64,000 nucleotides of DNA, from NCBI GenBank assembly GCA_002238825.1, contig MPNC01000001.1:620001-684000 (forward strand). The letters are read 5' to 3'. Each line of letters starts with the position of its first letter. Within the stretch, counting starts at the first letter, position 1. The notes under the pieces were generated by a model that was not told where the DNA came from, did no database searches, and saw only the letters and a list, made by a program, of their open reading frames with translations. The stretch comes from SAR202 cluster bacterium bin87. GTDB taxonomy: Bacteria; Chloroflexota; Dehalococcoidia; Lucifugimonadales; UBA3495. Below, piece by piece: positions 32,713-41,210 of this stretch. A program made the position numbers and the translations under genes.

Positions 32713-34344
32713 CGCCTGCCCAGCTCCGCGAGCGCGCGAATCCAGGCTTACCGCAAGACTGGACCGGAACGGGCGCACCCGGTTGTCCTGGTGCGGCACA
32801 CCCATGGGAACCACGAATACCGCCTCCTGTCCGGCCGAATGAGGCCCGAAAAACTCAACAACGGAATCATCGTAGAAGGTCAGTCCAGTGGCTCCCAGCC
32901 CGAGCGCGTGCGAAGCGAGATAGACCCGCCCGCCGATGATGCCGGCTACCGTCTGCGCCATCCGATAACCCCGGGTCCCGAATTCACGCTCGATCAACGG
33001 CAGGTCCGCAGTGATGAATGCAACAGCCGCGGCGTCCGCCGGCAACGCCTGTTCGAAACCGAGGTGTCCGGCCGTTTCCCGGAAGTCTCCTTCCCTGAGC
33101 AGCCGCAGGCCGTTGTAGAAGCGGTTGTAATAATAGGCTCCGGGATTTAGGCCGGTCACGGCGTTCACAATCAGGTAGACGCTCAGGTATGGCGAGAACC
33201 CATCCGCCAGGTGCGGCGCATTGACCGCGTTTCCAGCAGCATCGATGATGGAGCGGAAATCCTCCCACGACATCACTTCGGTCGCAAACCGCCGGGTCGA
33301 ACCGCGGGAACGGATGCAATCGCCCAACGATTGTGCTGGGCGCAACGCCAGATCCAAGTCGCCATCAAAGCTTCCGTCCAACCCCGAACGCAGCGGGCGA
33401 AAATGCTCGCCGGTGCCGTCGAGTTCCTCTTTGTCGCTGCTGCGGGCGTTTTCGCCGGGTCCATTCCAGATCGCAACGTCTCCCCCGGTCCGCAGCCATG
33501 AAGCCAGGTGGACTTCTCGCGACAGCGGGTAGTCCAGTGCCCCGGCCGCGAGGTCGTTGCTTTCCTGGGGCAGCATTCCTGGAACGTCACCCGAACCGGG
33601 GTTGAGCATTCCGTCGGGACTGCCCACCGTCGCCAGCAGGGAGGGCGCTTCATCAATCCCATCGATTCCCAGGTAGCCTGTGAGCGACCGGTCCACGAAC
33701 CCAAACTTGAGGCCCACCGGGGCTCCGGCAGCGTTGCCGGCCGCCGTGAGGTTGGCGGCGATGGTTCCCAAATCCCAATAGCAGTACCGGTAGCCGCGCT
33801 CACGGTATTTCCAGGCGCTCCGCCAGAATACCGTGGTGAACACCAGGGTCGCCGGATACGCGGCATGGTCCTGGGCCGCCGCGCCGACCCAGCGCCGCAG
33901 GTCACCGTTCCGCAGGCGCGCCAGGGTGAAATCCAGCGGGTTGAAGTGGTAAACCCCGGCGCGCAGGCCGTCCAGATCACCGCAAACTACGTAGATTTCG
34001 GTCGGATAAAGCGCGCCCGCAGACGCCGCCGCCCGGTAGTGCACCTCGCCGTCCCGCAGATTTCGGCGCCTGATCACGGCAGCCGCGTGGTATAGCAACT
34101 CGGCCAGGGTTTGCAAGGTCACCGGGCCATCGCCGGTGGCGTTCTGGCCGGCTCCACGGATGGATTGCAGGGTCGACATCGCGAGGCCTGAAGACGACGC
34201 AACGTCCGGCAGCGGAATTGCGCGCAGCTCGGCATACGTCTTGTACAGTGGCGGTTTGTTGCTCAGGTTGATGTACTGGAGCTTGGTCGCCTCGTTGAAC
34301 GAAGCTGCCACGCCTGCGCCATCGGTTGTCTGGTTGGTAACCAT
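32710..34344 (-). CDS. SagB/ThcOx-type nitroreductase-fold oxidoreductase, duplicated
   Basis: This protein has about 544 residues. Start: ATG 34342-34344 with AGGA nine bases upstream; the frame is open to 34476 but would overlap folB. It has two nitroreductase-fold halves: the first includes YRAAASAGALYPTEIYVVCGDLDGLRAGVYHFNPLDF, and the second GSTRRFATEVMSWEDFRSIIDAAGNA, NPGAYYYNRFYNGLRLL and LASHALGLGATGLTFYDDSVVEFFG. This family uses FMN to oxidise azoline rings to azoles in modified peptides or to reduce small molecules. No cyclodehydratase, precursor peptide or transporter is nearby, so a role in a peptide product is unsupported; a general oxidoreductase is equally likely. It lies 34 bases downstream of folB. 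Confidence 0.8.
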   Translation of the reverse strand: MVTNQTTDGAGVAASFNEATKLQYINLSNKPPLYKTYAELRAIPLPDVASSSGLAMSTLQSIRGAGQNATGDGPVTLQTLAELLYHAAAVIRRRNLRDGEVHYRAAASAGALYPTEIYVVCGDLDGLRAGVYHFNPLDFTLARLRNGDLRRWVGAAAQDHAAYPATLVFTTVFWRSAWKYRERGYRYCYWDLGTIAANLTAAGNAAGAPVGLKFGFVDRSLTGYLGIDGIDEAPSLLATVGSPDGMLNPGSGDVPGMLPQESNDLAAGALDYPLSREVHLASWLRTGGDVAIWNGPGENARSSDKEELDGTGEHFRPLRSGLDGSFDGDLDLALRPAQSLGDCIRSRGSTRRFATEVMSWEDFRSIIDAAGNAVNAPHLADGFSPYLSVYLIVNAVTGLNPGAYYYNRFYNGLRLLREGDFRETAGHLGFEQALPADAAAVAFITADLPLIEREFGTRGYRMAQTVAGIIGGRVYLASHALGLGATGLTFYDDSVVEFFGPHSAGQEAVFVVPMGVPHQDNRVRPFRSSLAVSLDSRARGAGQA

Positions 34345-34378
34345 ATGTTGTGATCCTGCTCGGGTAGGGTCAGGCCGG

Positions 34379-34753
34379 TCAAACGGAACGCGACCGGTAG
34401 ATTTCCACCGCCGCGGCCTCGATGACTGAACCCTTGATTGGCGGACGCGGTTTGTGAACTCGGACGCGGACCGCATCGATTTGGGGGTGTTCGCCTAGAA
34501 CCCTGCTGACGATGGCTCCGGCGGCCGACTCCAGCAGGTTACGTGGTTCGCCTTCCATTACCGCTTTTACCGCCCGGTACAGATCTGCGTAGCTCACCGT
34601 GTCTTCCAAACGGTCGGAGGCCGCCGGGACGCTCAGATCCAGTTCCGCCTGCAGGTCCACAACGAACTGCTGTCCCAGGCTCCGTTCTTCAGGGTTCACT
34701 CCGTGGAACCCGTAGAACTGGAGGCCATTCAGGACTATACGGTCTGGAGACAT
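34379..34753 (-). CDS. folB: Dihydroneopterin aldolase
   Basis: This protein has 124 residues, the usual FolB length. It cleaves dihydroneopterin to 6-hydroxymethyl-dihydropterin and glycolaldehyde in folate synthesis. Family motifs are LNGLQFYGFHGVNPEER with the catalytic Glu region, DTVSYADLYRAVKAVMEGEPRNLLESAAG and the C-terminal VRVRVHKPRPPIKG with the conserved Lys. It is upstream of the SagB-type gene on the same strand. Other folate genes are not in the window. Confidence 0.92.
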   Translation of the reverse strand: MSPDRIVLNGLQFYGFHGVNPEERSLGQQFVVDLQAELDLSVPAASDRLEDTVSYADLYRAVKAVMEGEPRNLLESAAGAIVSRVLGEHPQIDAVRVRVHKPRPPIKGSVIEAAAVEIYRSRSV

Positions 34754-34896
34754 AACGTGAGCGAGTCGGTCTTTGCGCCGCCAACGGCGCTACGGCTGGG
34801 TTGGCCGACAGCCTTTCGCGCCGGGTCCAACATCGCAAACGCTGAAACCTGGCCGGGGTTGGACCCCGGACGCTTCGCGTCCTTCAGGCTCCGCGA
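34754..34896 (-). terminator. Spacer with a hairpin after the CoA lyase gene
   Basis: The 143-base gap between the CoA lyase stop codon and the folB start holds a 7-bp perfect stem (ccggggt 34853-34859, accccgg 34863-34869) with a three-base loop, about 28 bases beyond the lyase stop codon. No T-run follows, so termination is only possible. Confidence 0.35.
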
Positions 34897-35775
34897 TCAA
34901 TTGGACCGGGCCTCTATGGCAGTGGCCTGCGCCAACAGGTTCTGGGCGCGTTTCACCACCGGCACGTCGACCATGCGCCCGTCGATCGACAGCGAACCTC
35001 TACCCGCCGCCTCGGCTTCGTCCCATGCGTCCACGACACGGCGAGCGTAGGCCACGTCTTCAGCGCTGGGGGAAAACGTCTCGTTGATGGTATCAATCTG
35101 CGCCGGATGGATGGCGAACTTCCCGGTGTAGCCCATCCGCCGCGCCGCGCTTGCGTCGGTCCTCAGCCCCTCGGGATCGCGGAACCCCACGAACGGGCCG
35201 TCCAGTCCGGCGACCCCAGCAGCCCGCGCCGCCACGGCCACCGCCGAACGAGCGAAATAACATTCCTCGCCGAAGTCGCTGCGGACTACCCCCATGTCGT
35301 TGGTGTAATCTTCGCCTCCGAACGCAAGCCCTACGATCCGCTGGGAAGCCCGCGCCATTTCGTACACGTGGACGATGGCCATCGCGGTTTCGATCCAGGG
35401 GATGACCCTGATGCTTCCCGGCTCGATTCCCGCTTTCGCTTCCAACGGCGCGAGCAATTGGTCAATCTGCTGCATATCCCAGGCCGTGTTGCCTTTGCCG
35501 ATGCTGATTCCGGCCAGGTTCGGCGACACGACCGCAGCCAATTCAGCCGCAGCCAGCCCGGTTTCCAGCGCATTGACCCGCACCATGACCCGTTTGCCGG
35601 CGTCGGTCAGGCGGGGAACCCATTCGGTTGCCAATTCGCATGCGGCGGACTTCTCGCCGGGCGGCACCGAGTCCTCCAGATCCACCATGATGATGTCGGC
35701 GCCAAATCCCAACGCCCGCTCCAGCATGTTGGAGCGATTTCCGGGTACAAAAACGATGCTGCGGAGCAACTGCAC
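34897..35775 (-). CDS. HpcH/HpaI aldolase family CoA ester lyase (citrate lyase beta-like)
   Basis: This protein has about 292 residues. Start: GTG 35773-35775, nine bases after AGAGG; the frame is open to 35931 but the added residues are not conserved-looking and pass through a hairpin. TIM-barrel motifs are RSIVFVPGNRSNMLERAL, ADIIMVDLEDSVPPGEKSAA, VRVNALETG, ISIGKGNTAWDM and FGGEDYTNDMG with the metal-binding Glu/Asp. This pattern fits the CitE-like/malyl-CoA lyase group that cleaves or forms beta-hydroxyacyl-CoA esters such as malyl-, citramalyl- or methylmalyl-CoA. The alpha and gamma citrate lyase subunits are absent, so a stand-alone lyase is likely. It follows polA on the same strand but is separated by a hairpin. 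Confidence 0.85.
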   Translation of the reverse strand: MQLLRSIVFVPGNRSNMLERALGFGADIIMVDLEDSVPPGEKSAACELATEWVPRLTDAGKRVMVRVNALETGLAAAELAAVVSPNLAGISIGKGNTAWDMQQIDQLLAPLEAKAGIEPGSIRVIPWIETAMAIVHVYEMARASQRIVGLAFGGEDYTNDMGVVRSDFGEECYFARSAVAVAARAAGVAGLDGPFVGFRDPEGLRTDASAARRMGYTGKFAIHPAQIDTINETFSPSAEDVAYARRVVDAWDEAEAAGRGSLSIDGRMVDVPVVKRAQNLLAQATAIEARSN

Positions 35776-35840
35776 TGGATTAAACCTCTTTCGAACCTGC
35801 GTGTTTAGGTAGCGTTGTAAATCTCGGTATTTGGGCCGGT

Positions 35841-35861
35841 CCGGCGGCGTCACGCCGCCGG
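35841..35861 (-). terminator. Hairpin after polA
   Basis: ccggcggcgt (35841-35850) and acgccgccgg (35852-35861) are complementary and very GC-rich; because the arms abut, about 8 pairs and a 5-base loop are realistic. It lies 36 bases beyond the polA stop codon. No T-run is present. Confidence 0.45.
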
Positions 35862-35896
35862 CCATCAGGCGAATGGACCGGGCGTGTGGTTTGGGA

Positions 35897-38692
35897 TCAG
35901 AAATCGCCCCAAGAGTAGCCAGACTTGACATCGACCTTGAGCGTTACGTCCAGCTCCATCGCGGCCGGCATTTCGTCCATCACCAACTCCGTCATCACGT
36001 CCATTTCGTCGTCCGGCACTTCGAACACCAACTCGTCGTGCACCTGCAAGATCATGCTGGAGCGCATCTGCTCGTTGATCATGCGGGCCCGGACGTTGAT
36101 CATGGCTATCTTCATGATGTCGGCCGCGGTGCCCTGGATCGGCATGTTGATCGCCATGCGCTCTGCGGCAGCACGGCTGTTGTGATTCGTGGACTGGATG
36201 TCCGGCAAATACCGACGGCGCCCCAGCAGCGTCTCCGCGTACATCACATTCCGGGTCCGCTCTTTCACGGATTCCAGGTAACCGTTGATGCCCGGGTAAC
36301 GCGAAAGGTAGGTGTCGATGAAATGCCTACCCTCTTCGCGACTGAACCCGGTTTGCTGGGAAATGCCGTAAGGACCCAAACCGTAAATCACGCCGAAATT
36401 GAGCACCTTGGCGATCCGCCGCTGGTCCGCGTCCACATCATTGATGGGCACGTTGAACATCTGGCTCGCGGTTGCGGCGTGGATGTCCTCCCCCCGGCGG
36501 AAGGCGTCCAGCAACGACGGATCCTGCGACATGTGCGCCAGCACCCGCAGCTCGATCTGCGAATAGTCGGCGGAGAGCAACTGGCAACCCGCATCGGCCA
36601 CGAAGGCCCGGCGAACCTGCCGGCCCATTTCGGTGCGGACCGGTATGTTCTGCAGGTTCGGATCGCTGCTGCTGACCCGGCCCGTTGCCGAACCGGTCTG
36701 ATGATATGAGGTGTGGATCCTTCCAGTCGACGGGTTCACCATCTCGGGGAGGGCGTCGACATAGGTCGACTTCAGCTTGGACACTTGCCGGTAATCCAGG
36801 ATCTTGTCCACCGCCGGATGCAGGCCTTTCAAGGATTCCAGCGCGTTGGCGTCGGTGGAATAGCCGGACCGCGTCCGACGCGATTTGGGCAAACCCAACT
36901 CTCCAAACAACAGATCGCTCAGTTGCTTGGGCGAGTTGATGTTGACGCTGTGGCCGATGGACTGGAACAGTTCCGCCTGAATTTGCTCTAGTTGTTCGTG
37001 CAGGTCCCGCGACATTTCGTGGAGGATACCTGCATCCAACCGGACGCCCGATCGCTGCATTTCGACCAGCACCGGCACCAGCGGCAACTCTACGTTGGCG
37101 AACATATCGCCCAGCCCCTGGGCCTCCAGCGGAGCCTCAAAATGCCGGCGCAGACGCAAGGTGCAGTCGGCATCGGCCGCCGCGTACGGCGCTCCGTCGG
37201 TGATCTCGACCTCGTTGAACGTTCGCTGCCGGGCTCCCTTGCCAATCAGGTCGGTGATTTCGGTCATTTCCCGGCCCAAAATCGACAGGGCCAGCGGTTT
37301 CAATCCCAACCGGCTGTTACCCAAAAGATGCGCCGCGATCATGGTGTCGTGGTCTACCACCCGGTACGGGTCAACGCCATAGTTGCTCAGCAGGGTCAGA
37401 TCGTAGTTGGCGTTGTGCGCCGACCGTTTCAGGCCCTCGGCGGTGAACAGCGGGCGAACCGCAGCCATCACTTCGGCCAGGGGCAATTGCTGGCCGGACC
37501 GGTGCCCAACCGGCAAGTACCAGGCGGTCCCATCGTCAACTGCGAAGCTGAGGCCGGCCAACTCGGCTGCCATGGGATCGGTGCTGCTGGACTCGGTGTC
37601 AAACGCAAAGGACCCGGCCTCCCGGATGGCGGCGATCATCGCATCGAGGTCTTCCCGGCTGTCCACGATGCGGTAATCGTAGACCGTCGACTCTTCCCCC
37701 TCGCCCGCGGCGTGGACCGGCGGCCGTTCCGGGGTTTCCGACGCGGTCGCCCACGGCGCGTCCGGCGAGGGCACGCGTCCTACGATGCTGTGGAACTCCA
37801 GGGTGGTCATCAGCGCGACCACCTCGGATCGCTCGTAGTCGCCGAACCTGCAGGCTTCCAGGTCGAGGGTGGTCGGAACGTCGCATTTTATGGTGGTCAA
37901 AAAGCGATACTCGAAAGCTGCTTCGCGGTTTGCCGCCAGGTTGTTGTGCACCCGCTTCTGGGAAATCTCCTCGAGGTGTTCGTAGATGCCCTCAAGCGTG
38001 CTGTAATTGCTCAGCAGGGTGGTGGCCGTCTTGTCCCCGACCCCGGGCACTCCGGGTATGTTGTCAGACTTGTCGCCAACCAGGGCTTTGTAATCCGGCT
38101 GTTGTTCTGCAGTAAGTCCGCCGTATCTCTCGGCCAGTTCGTCTTCGTCCACAATCCGCCGGTCCCGCTCGCTGCTGGCGAGGTCCACGCGGACCAACGG
38201 CGAAATGAGCTGGAAGGTATCCCGGTCTCCGGTGAGGATCACCGTGGGAACGTGGGCTGCCTCGGCCTGGCGACACAGCGTACCGATGATGTCGTCCGCC
38301 TCGTAACCGGGCAATTCGTAAATAGGCACGGAGAACGTCGCCATCAGCTCTTTCACCCGATCAAACTGGCCGCGGAGTTCCGGCGGAGTCGGGGGGCGCT
38401 GGGCCTTGTATTCGGGAAAGCGCACGTGCCTGAAGGTAGGGCTCGGGTTGTCGAACGCCACCGCGACGTGGCTCGGTTGCCATTCGTTCAGCGCCCGGAT
38501 GAAAACGCTGGCGAACCCGTAGATGCCGGTTACATCCTCTCCGGAAGTCGACACGGTGAGATTGCGGCTGGCGCTGATTGCCCGGAACGAACGATGCACC
38601 ATCGCGTGTCCATCGATCAACAGCAGCATTGGAGACTTCTCATCGCTGGCGGCGAAGGTCATCGGCATCGACATCTGGTTGGCGCTGGACAT
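35897..38692 (-). CDS. polA: DNA polymerase I
   Basis: This protein has about 931 residues. Start: ATG 38690-38692 with GGAG eight bases upstream; a TATAAT -10 box lies at 38751-38756 on the minus strand. The 5'-3' exonuclease domain (about 20-320) has LLLIDGHAMVHRSFRAI, GDRDTFQLISP and GVGDKTATTLL. The 3'-5' proofreading domain (about 340-530) retains catalytic acidic residues: FDTES, NANYDLTLL and YAAADAD. The polymerase domain has the active-site motifs DYSQIELRVLAHMSQD (motif A), RRIAKVLNFGVIYGLGPYG (motif B) and HDELVFEVPDDE (motif C). All three activities therefore look intact. It acts in lagging-strand processing and repair. It is divergent from the FmdB pair. Confidence 0.97.
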   Translation of the reverse strand: MSSANQMSMPMTFAASDEKSPMLLLIDGHAMVHRSFRAISASRNLTVSTSGEDVTGIYGFASVFIRALNEWQPSHVAVAFDNPSPTFRHVRFPEYKAQRPPTPPELRGQFDRVKELMATFSVPIYELPGYEADDIIGTLCRQAEAAHVPTVILTGDRDTFQLISPLVRVDLASSERDRRIVDEDELAERYGGLTAEQQPDYKALVGDKSDNIPGVPGVGDKTATTLLSNYSTLEGIYEHLEEISQKRVHNNLAANREAAFEYRFLTTIKCDVPTTLDLEACRFGDYERSEVVALMTTLEFHSIVGRVPSPDAPWATASETPERPPVHAAGEGEESTVYDYRIVDSREDLDAMIAAIREAGSFAFDTESSSTDPMAAELAGLSFAVDDGTAWYLPVGHRSGQQLPLAEVMAAVRPLFTAEGLKRSAHNANYDLTLLSNYGVDPYRVVDHDTMIAAHLLGNSRLGLKPLALSILGREMTEITDLIGKGARQRTFNEVEITDGAPYAAADADCTLRLRRHFEAPLEAQGLGDMFANVELPLVPVLVEMQRSGVRLDAGILHEMSRDLHEQLEQIQAELFQSIGHSVNINSPKQLSDLLFGELGLPKSRRTRSGYSTDANALESLKGLHPAVDKILDYRQVSKLKSTYVDALPEMVNPSTGRIHTSYHQTGSATGRVSSSDPNLQNIPVRTEMGRQVRRAFVADAGCQLLSADYSQIELRVLAHMSQDPSLLDAFRRGEDIHAATASQMFNVPINDVDADQRRIAKVLNFGVIYGLGPYGISQQTGFSREEGRHFIDTYLSRYPGINGYLESVKERTRNVMYAETLLGRRRYLPDIQSTNHNSRAAAERMAINMPIQGTAADIMKIAMINVRARMINEQMRSSMILQVHDELVFEVPDDEMDVMTELVMDEMPAAMELDVTLKVDVKSGYSWGDF

Positions 38693-38807
38693 GTGGGGTC
38701 TCCGTGCGCGGATCAGCCGGCCGCAAGGACTGGTCATCGACCGTTGCCGCATTATACATGAGGCAATGGCCAGGAGCGCCTGAGGCCTATGCTACAATGC
38801 CCGCGTT

Positions 38808-39125
38808 ATGCCCGTTTACGAATATCGATGCAACCGGTGCAACACGCGGCAATCCCGCCTTGTGTTCAGTTGGACCCCGGCCGATTCGTTGACCTGCAAT
38901 GGGTGCGACGGGGCCGACCTGACCCGATTGGTTTCCGGTTTCTCGTTCCACCGCTCCTGGGGAGACAGTCTCAACTGGATGCCCGACAATGCTGCCGGGG
39001 ACCTGGACAACAGCCATATTGGCAGTATAGACAGCCATATGGGCCGCATGGGCAATGCCATGGGCGGCGAAGTCACTCCGGACTTCCATGAACACCGGCA
39101 TGAGATCACTCATCCCGATGCCTGA
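38808..39125 (+). CDS. FmdB-family zinc-ribbon protein (first copy)
   Basis: This protein has 105 residues and opens MPVYEYRCNRCNTRQ, the N-terminal FmdB/CxxC_CxxC_SSSS ribbon. Two CxxC pairs (CNRC at 8-11 and CNGC about 33-36) should bind one zinc. The tail is His/Asp/Met-rich (HIGSIDSHMGRMGNAMGG) and is not recognised. FmdB was first seen as a putative regulator of formamidase, but most members are small zinc-binding proteins of unknown role. A TACAAT hexamer just before the ATG may be a -10 box, in which case the leader would be very short. A related gene follows 61 bases downstream. Confidence 0.8.
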   Translation: MPVYEYRCNRCNTRQSRLVFSWTPADSLTCNGCDGADLTRLVSGFSFHRSWGDSLNWMPDNAAGDLDNSHIGSIDSHMGRMGNAMGGEVTPDFHEHRHEITHPDA

Positions 39126-39186
39126 GCAGCATTCGATCTCTTCGTGAACCGCCGGGTAGACTTAGCTACGGTCCGCCACGATTAGC

Positions 39187-39522
39187 ATGCCGATCTACGA
39201 ATACCGTTGCCAACAGTGCCGGCAAATCTCCGCGATTTTCGTGCGCTCGATCAACTCCCCATTGGCGCCGGCATGTCGTTCCTGCGGCAGCGAAGACGTG
39301 GAGCGCCGCATGTCCACCTTCGCGATGGGTAAAACCACCAGCGACGTACACGGCGCAACCCCAATGGACAGCAGCGCGCGGGACTACTACAGCGACCCCC
39401 GCAACATAGGCCGACACGTCGAGGAGTCGTTCACGCGTCACGGCGTTGACATGCCGGACTCTGTCCGTGAATCGATTGATTCCGCCCGCAGCGGCGAGGC
39501 GCCCAAAGGAATGGACTTGTGA
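39187..39522 (+). CDS. FmdB-family zinc-ribbon protein (second copy)
   Basis: This protein has 111 residues, starting MPIYEYRCQQCRQIS, with a second pair CRSC about 25 residues later. It resembles the neighbour at 38808 in the zinc ribbon but has a different tail (YYSDPRNIGRHVEESFTRHGVDMPDSV), which is typical of the longer FmdB form. The TGA overlaps the GTG of thiE by four bases, so the two are translationally coupled. The role is unknown. Confidence 0.8.
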   Translation: MPIYEYRCQQCRQISAIFVRSINSPLAPACRSCGSEDVERRMSTFAMGKTTSDVHGATPMDSSARDYYSDPRNIGRHVEESFTRHGVDMPDSVRESIDSARSGEAPKGMDL

Positions 39523-40496
39523 CCGAGCAGGAACGCAATTCGCCCCCCGACCTGTTGTCGACGCTGGTCGCCTGCCTCGACGGCATCGTGGCCTCCGACC
39601 CGCTTCCAGAAGGATTGATGCGCGGGGAAATCGGCTGGCTGGGCGGTGACTTCAGCAACCCGGATCGGGTATCCACCGCGCCTTATGCGGTCGCGAGTCG
39701 AAGCCAGGCGCTGGAGATGGCGGCTGCCGCCAGTGGCCTGCTGCACGTCCTCGAGGCGACCCAGGCAATTCCGGCCGATGGCGCGCTGCAATTGCGGCGA
39801 GCTCTGGATGATGCCGTCGCCCGCATCGGCGCCACGATGCGACGAGAACAGGCTGACCGTATACGCGGCCTTTACGTGATCATCGACCCCGAAGTGACCG
39901 GCGGTCGTGACCCCCTGGAAATCGCCCGGGCGGCCGTAAACGGCGGGGCCCGCATGCTGCAGCTGCGGGACAAGCTGCGGGACAAAGGCGAGCAGTTACC
40001 CCTGGGCCTCGCATTGCGAGACCTGTGCGCCGCCAACGATGCTCTGCTGATCATCAACGATCACGCAGATCTGGCTGCCGCATTGGGCCCGGAGCATGTT
40101 GGGTTGCATGTAGGTCAAACCGATTTGCCCGTGGCCGAGGCAAGGAAAATCCTGGGGCCGGGCCAGGTTCTGGGCCGGTCCAATCGCGAGATTGACCTGA
40201 TAATCGAGTCTCAGGAGATGGGCGCGGACCACGTCGCCTTTGGCGCGATGTACGTCACGACCACCAAGCAGGTCACTCGCGCGCCGCAGGGGCCGGAACG
40301 CCTGAAGCGGGCCCGCGCCGCCGCGAGCGTGCCGTTGGTCGCCATTGGTGGAATTACGGCGGGGAACGTCGCCCCGGTAGTGGAAGCCGGCGCAGACGCG
40401 ATCTGTGTCACCGCGGCCGTCGGAAGTGCCCCCGAACCCGAAGCCGCGGCGGCGGCATTGACAGATGCTATTCGCGCCGCCGGCGGTCGAGTCTGA
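39519..40496 (+). CDS. thiE: Thiamine-phosphate synthase with N-terminal extension
   Basis: This protein has 325 residues; ThiE alone is about 210. The C-terminal part from about residue 115 carries the ThiE barrel that joins hydroxymethylpyrimidine diphosphate and thiazole phosphate: RGLYVIIDPEVTGGRDPLE, MLQLRDK, LLIINDHADLAAALG, VGLHVGQTDLP, AFGAMYVTTTKQ and VAIGGITAGNVAPVVEAGADAICV. The first 115 residues are helical (LLSTLVACLDGIVASD, LQLRRALDDAVARIGATM) and are not part of ThiE; ThiE genes fused to an uncharacterised helical domain are known in a few phyla. Start: GTG 39519, overlapping the upstream FmdB stop. The kinase thiD is at 56052, far away. Confidence 0.9.
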   Translation: MTEQERNSPPDLLSTLVACLDGIVASDPLPEGLMRGEIGWLGGDFSNPDRVSTAPYAVASRSQALEMAAAASGLLHVLEATQAIPADGALQLRRALDDAVARIGATMRREQADRIRGLYVIIDPEVTGGRDPLEIARAAVNGGARMLQLRDKLRDKGEQLPLGLALRDLCAANDALLIINDHADLAAALGPEHVGLHVGQTDLPVAEARKILGPGQVLGRSNREIDLIIESQEMGADHVAFGAMYVTTTKQVTRAPQGPERLKRARAAASVPLVAIGGITAGNVAPVVEAGADAICVTAAVGSAPEPEAAAAALTDAIRAAGGRV

Positions 40497-40507
40497 CCGG
40501 ATACGTT

Positions 40508-41140
40508 ATGCCCACTCGTTATGGCCCCCATCTGAGCGCACTGTCTGCCAAGGCGGTCGAAGAACTGACGGCCCGACATCGCGCTCGGGAACAGGCCTTG
40601 GGGGTATCCCGGCAGGTGATCCGGAACTCCGCCAATGCTATCCGCGCCGTGCACCGGAACGATTTCGACGAAGCGCGCCGGCTCATCGCGGAGGCGGGAG
40701 CCCGACTGGCCGAAACCCGGGGTATCCGTACCGACAACCCGGAGATTTACTACGCCGGGTTTTTGTCGGACGCGCGCAAGGAGTTCACCGAGGCTAACAT
40801 AACGTTGGCCGTGATTTCCGAAGCGGAAATACCGGATGCCGAATCGCTCGACATGGACCCGCCGGCATACCTGAACGGCATGGCCGAGGTAATCGGCGAA
40901 CTGCGCCGCTACATTCTCGATGCCCTTCGCCGCGACGATACGTCACGGTGCGAAGAGCTGATGGAATTGATGGACGAGATTTACGGCATACTCGTTACCG
41001 TGGATTTCCCGGAGGCCGTAACCGGGGGCCTCCGCCACAGCACAGACGCCATGCGCGGCGTTCTGGAGCGCACTCGCGGCGATCTCACCATCTCCCTTCA
41101 GCAACGCCGGTTGGAGCGACGCCTGGAGGGGCTGACCTAG
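40508..41140 (+). CDS. Translin family protein
   Basis: This protein has 210 residues and is all-helical. The conserved translin pattern is visible: a DFDEARRLIAEAGARLAE helix, YYAGFLSDARKEFTEANITLAVI with its acidic residues, PPAYLNGMAEVIGELRRYILDALRRDD and TVDFPEAVTGGLRHSTDAMRGVLERTRGDLTI. In eukaryotes translin binds single-stranded nucleic acid and, with TRAX, forms the C3PO ribonuclease; bacterial and archaeal members are little studied. Several Glu/Asp in the ARKEFTEA helix could form a metal site. It starts 11 bases after thiE and ends 20 bases before the following frame, so it is part of the same run. The family call is solid, the role unknown. Confidence 0.75.
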   Translation: MPTRYGPHLSALSAKAVEELTARHRAREQALGVSRQVIRNSANAIRAVHRNDFDEARRLIAEAGARLAETRGIRTDNPEIYYAGFLSDARKEFTEANITLAVISEAEIPDAESLDMDPPAYLNGMAEVIGELRRYILDALRRDDTSRCEELMELMDEIYGILVTVDFPEAVTGGLRHSTDAMRGVLERTRGDLTISLQQRRLERRLEGLT

Positions 41141-41210
41141 CCGGCCTGCCGCAGGTCGGATGCAGACCGTCCGTACCCTTGGATCCGACCCCCTCGTGTC
41201 GCCAGTTCGG

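Noticed and set aside
36992-38761. 589-residue frame opposite polA
   Set aside because: Shadow of polA, whose motifs A, B and C lie on the minus strand.
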